The notes beneath the pieces were generated by a model. That model did not search any database and was not told the DNA's origin. It saw nothing but the letters and a program-made list of their open reading frames with translations. From Pelagibacterium flavum (GTDB lineage Bacteria; Pseudomonadota; Alphaproteobacteria; Rhizobiales; Devosiaceae): a stretch of DNA of 64,000 nucleotides. The stretch spans positions 434,001 to 498,000 of the forward strand of contig NZ_CP107716.1 of assembly GCF_025854335.1 (NCBI RefSeq), given 5' to 3'. Position numbers and translations under genes: made by a program. This document shows positions 63,987 to 64,000 of this stretch, in pieces (position 1 is the stretch's first letter; each line of letters opens with the position of its first letter).

Positions 63987-64000
63987 TTCGCCCGCCCCCA

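Overview
The window reads as alphaproteobacterial chromosome, most likely Hyphomicrobiales. This is inferred from the short alphaproteobacterial-type flagellin followed by flbT, the ccoNOQP-ccoIS order, a Tad-type pilus gene and high-GC codon use; no rRNA or tRNA is present to confirm it. Roughly 9-50 kb is an accessory region full of insertion sequences and broken genes. The right end, from about 50 kb, looks like more ordinary genome.

Layout. 0.7-5.1 kb: a secreted serine hydrolase, a PtsN-like EIIA protein, two Rnk/GreA-C-domain proteins and the first ~80 codons of an NADP-type glutamate dehydrogenase, cut off by an IS21-family element (5112-7614). 7.7-9.2 kb: a GST / ArsR-type regulator / SRPBCC operon with two palindromic operators. 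9.3-10.5 kb: remnants of nnrS and a globin-like gene. 11.1 kb: pseudoazurin, then a complete IS3-family element (11676-12897) with a 3-bp target duplication. 12.9-20.1 kb, minus strand: a full cbb3 oxidase operon, ccoN-O-Q-P, a 67-aa membrane protein, a DUF2189 protein, the copper ATPase ccoI, and ccoS. 20.8-24.0 kb: an Escherichia-type murB, a cupin, copper nitrite reductase nirK behind an FNR/NNR-like box, and a divergent DUF2249 gene. 24.4-25.3 kb: an IS5-family element.

25.3-37.0 kb is the most interesting part. Ten close-packed minus-strand genes encode a vWA protein with tandem Ig-like repeats, a polytopic membrane protein, two paralogous membrane-hairpin proteins and six small exported beta-rich proteins, several of them related to each other. 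An eleventh exported protein lies just downstream. Divergent to the operon is a set of three: an exported molybdopterin-fold protein without the metal-ligand cysteine, a histidine kinase, and a REC-PAS-LuxR regulator. I do not recognise this as a described system.

37.5-40.9 kb: a broken nnrU, a second pseudoazurin with its own FNR-like box, a DUF983 protein, a group III truncated haemoglobin, an NsrR-like Rrf2 regulator and a DUF309 protein. Next come a second, different IS21 element (40885-43381), the tail of a serine recombinase and an IS66 remnant. 44.5-48.5 kb: an ArsR regulator with palindromes, a flavoprotein with a Cys-rich tail, a DUF924 protein and an MFS exporter (metalloid-resistance-like). 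48.8-49.7 kb: OsmC and a truncated VIT-family protein. 49.8-52.7 kb: a TadE/G-like gene, flagellin and flbT. 53.0-58.4 kb: a GntR regulator and a TAXI-type TRAP transporter with a fumarase-superfamily lyase. 58.9-64 kb: an unknown gene, phosphomannomutase, mannose-1-phosphate guanylyltransferase and cysQ.

Together, nirK, two pseudoazurins, cbb3 oxidase, truncated haemoglobin, NsrR and the nnrS/nnrU remnants describe low-oxygen nitrite respiration with nitric-oxide defence. No NO reductase or N2O reductase is present in the window, and the NO-associated membrane genes are broken, so this set appears to be decaying or was rebuilt from transferred pieces.
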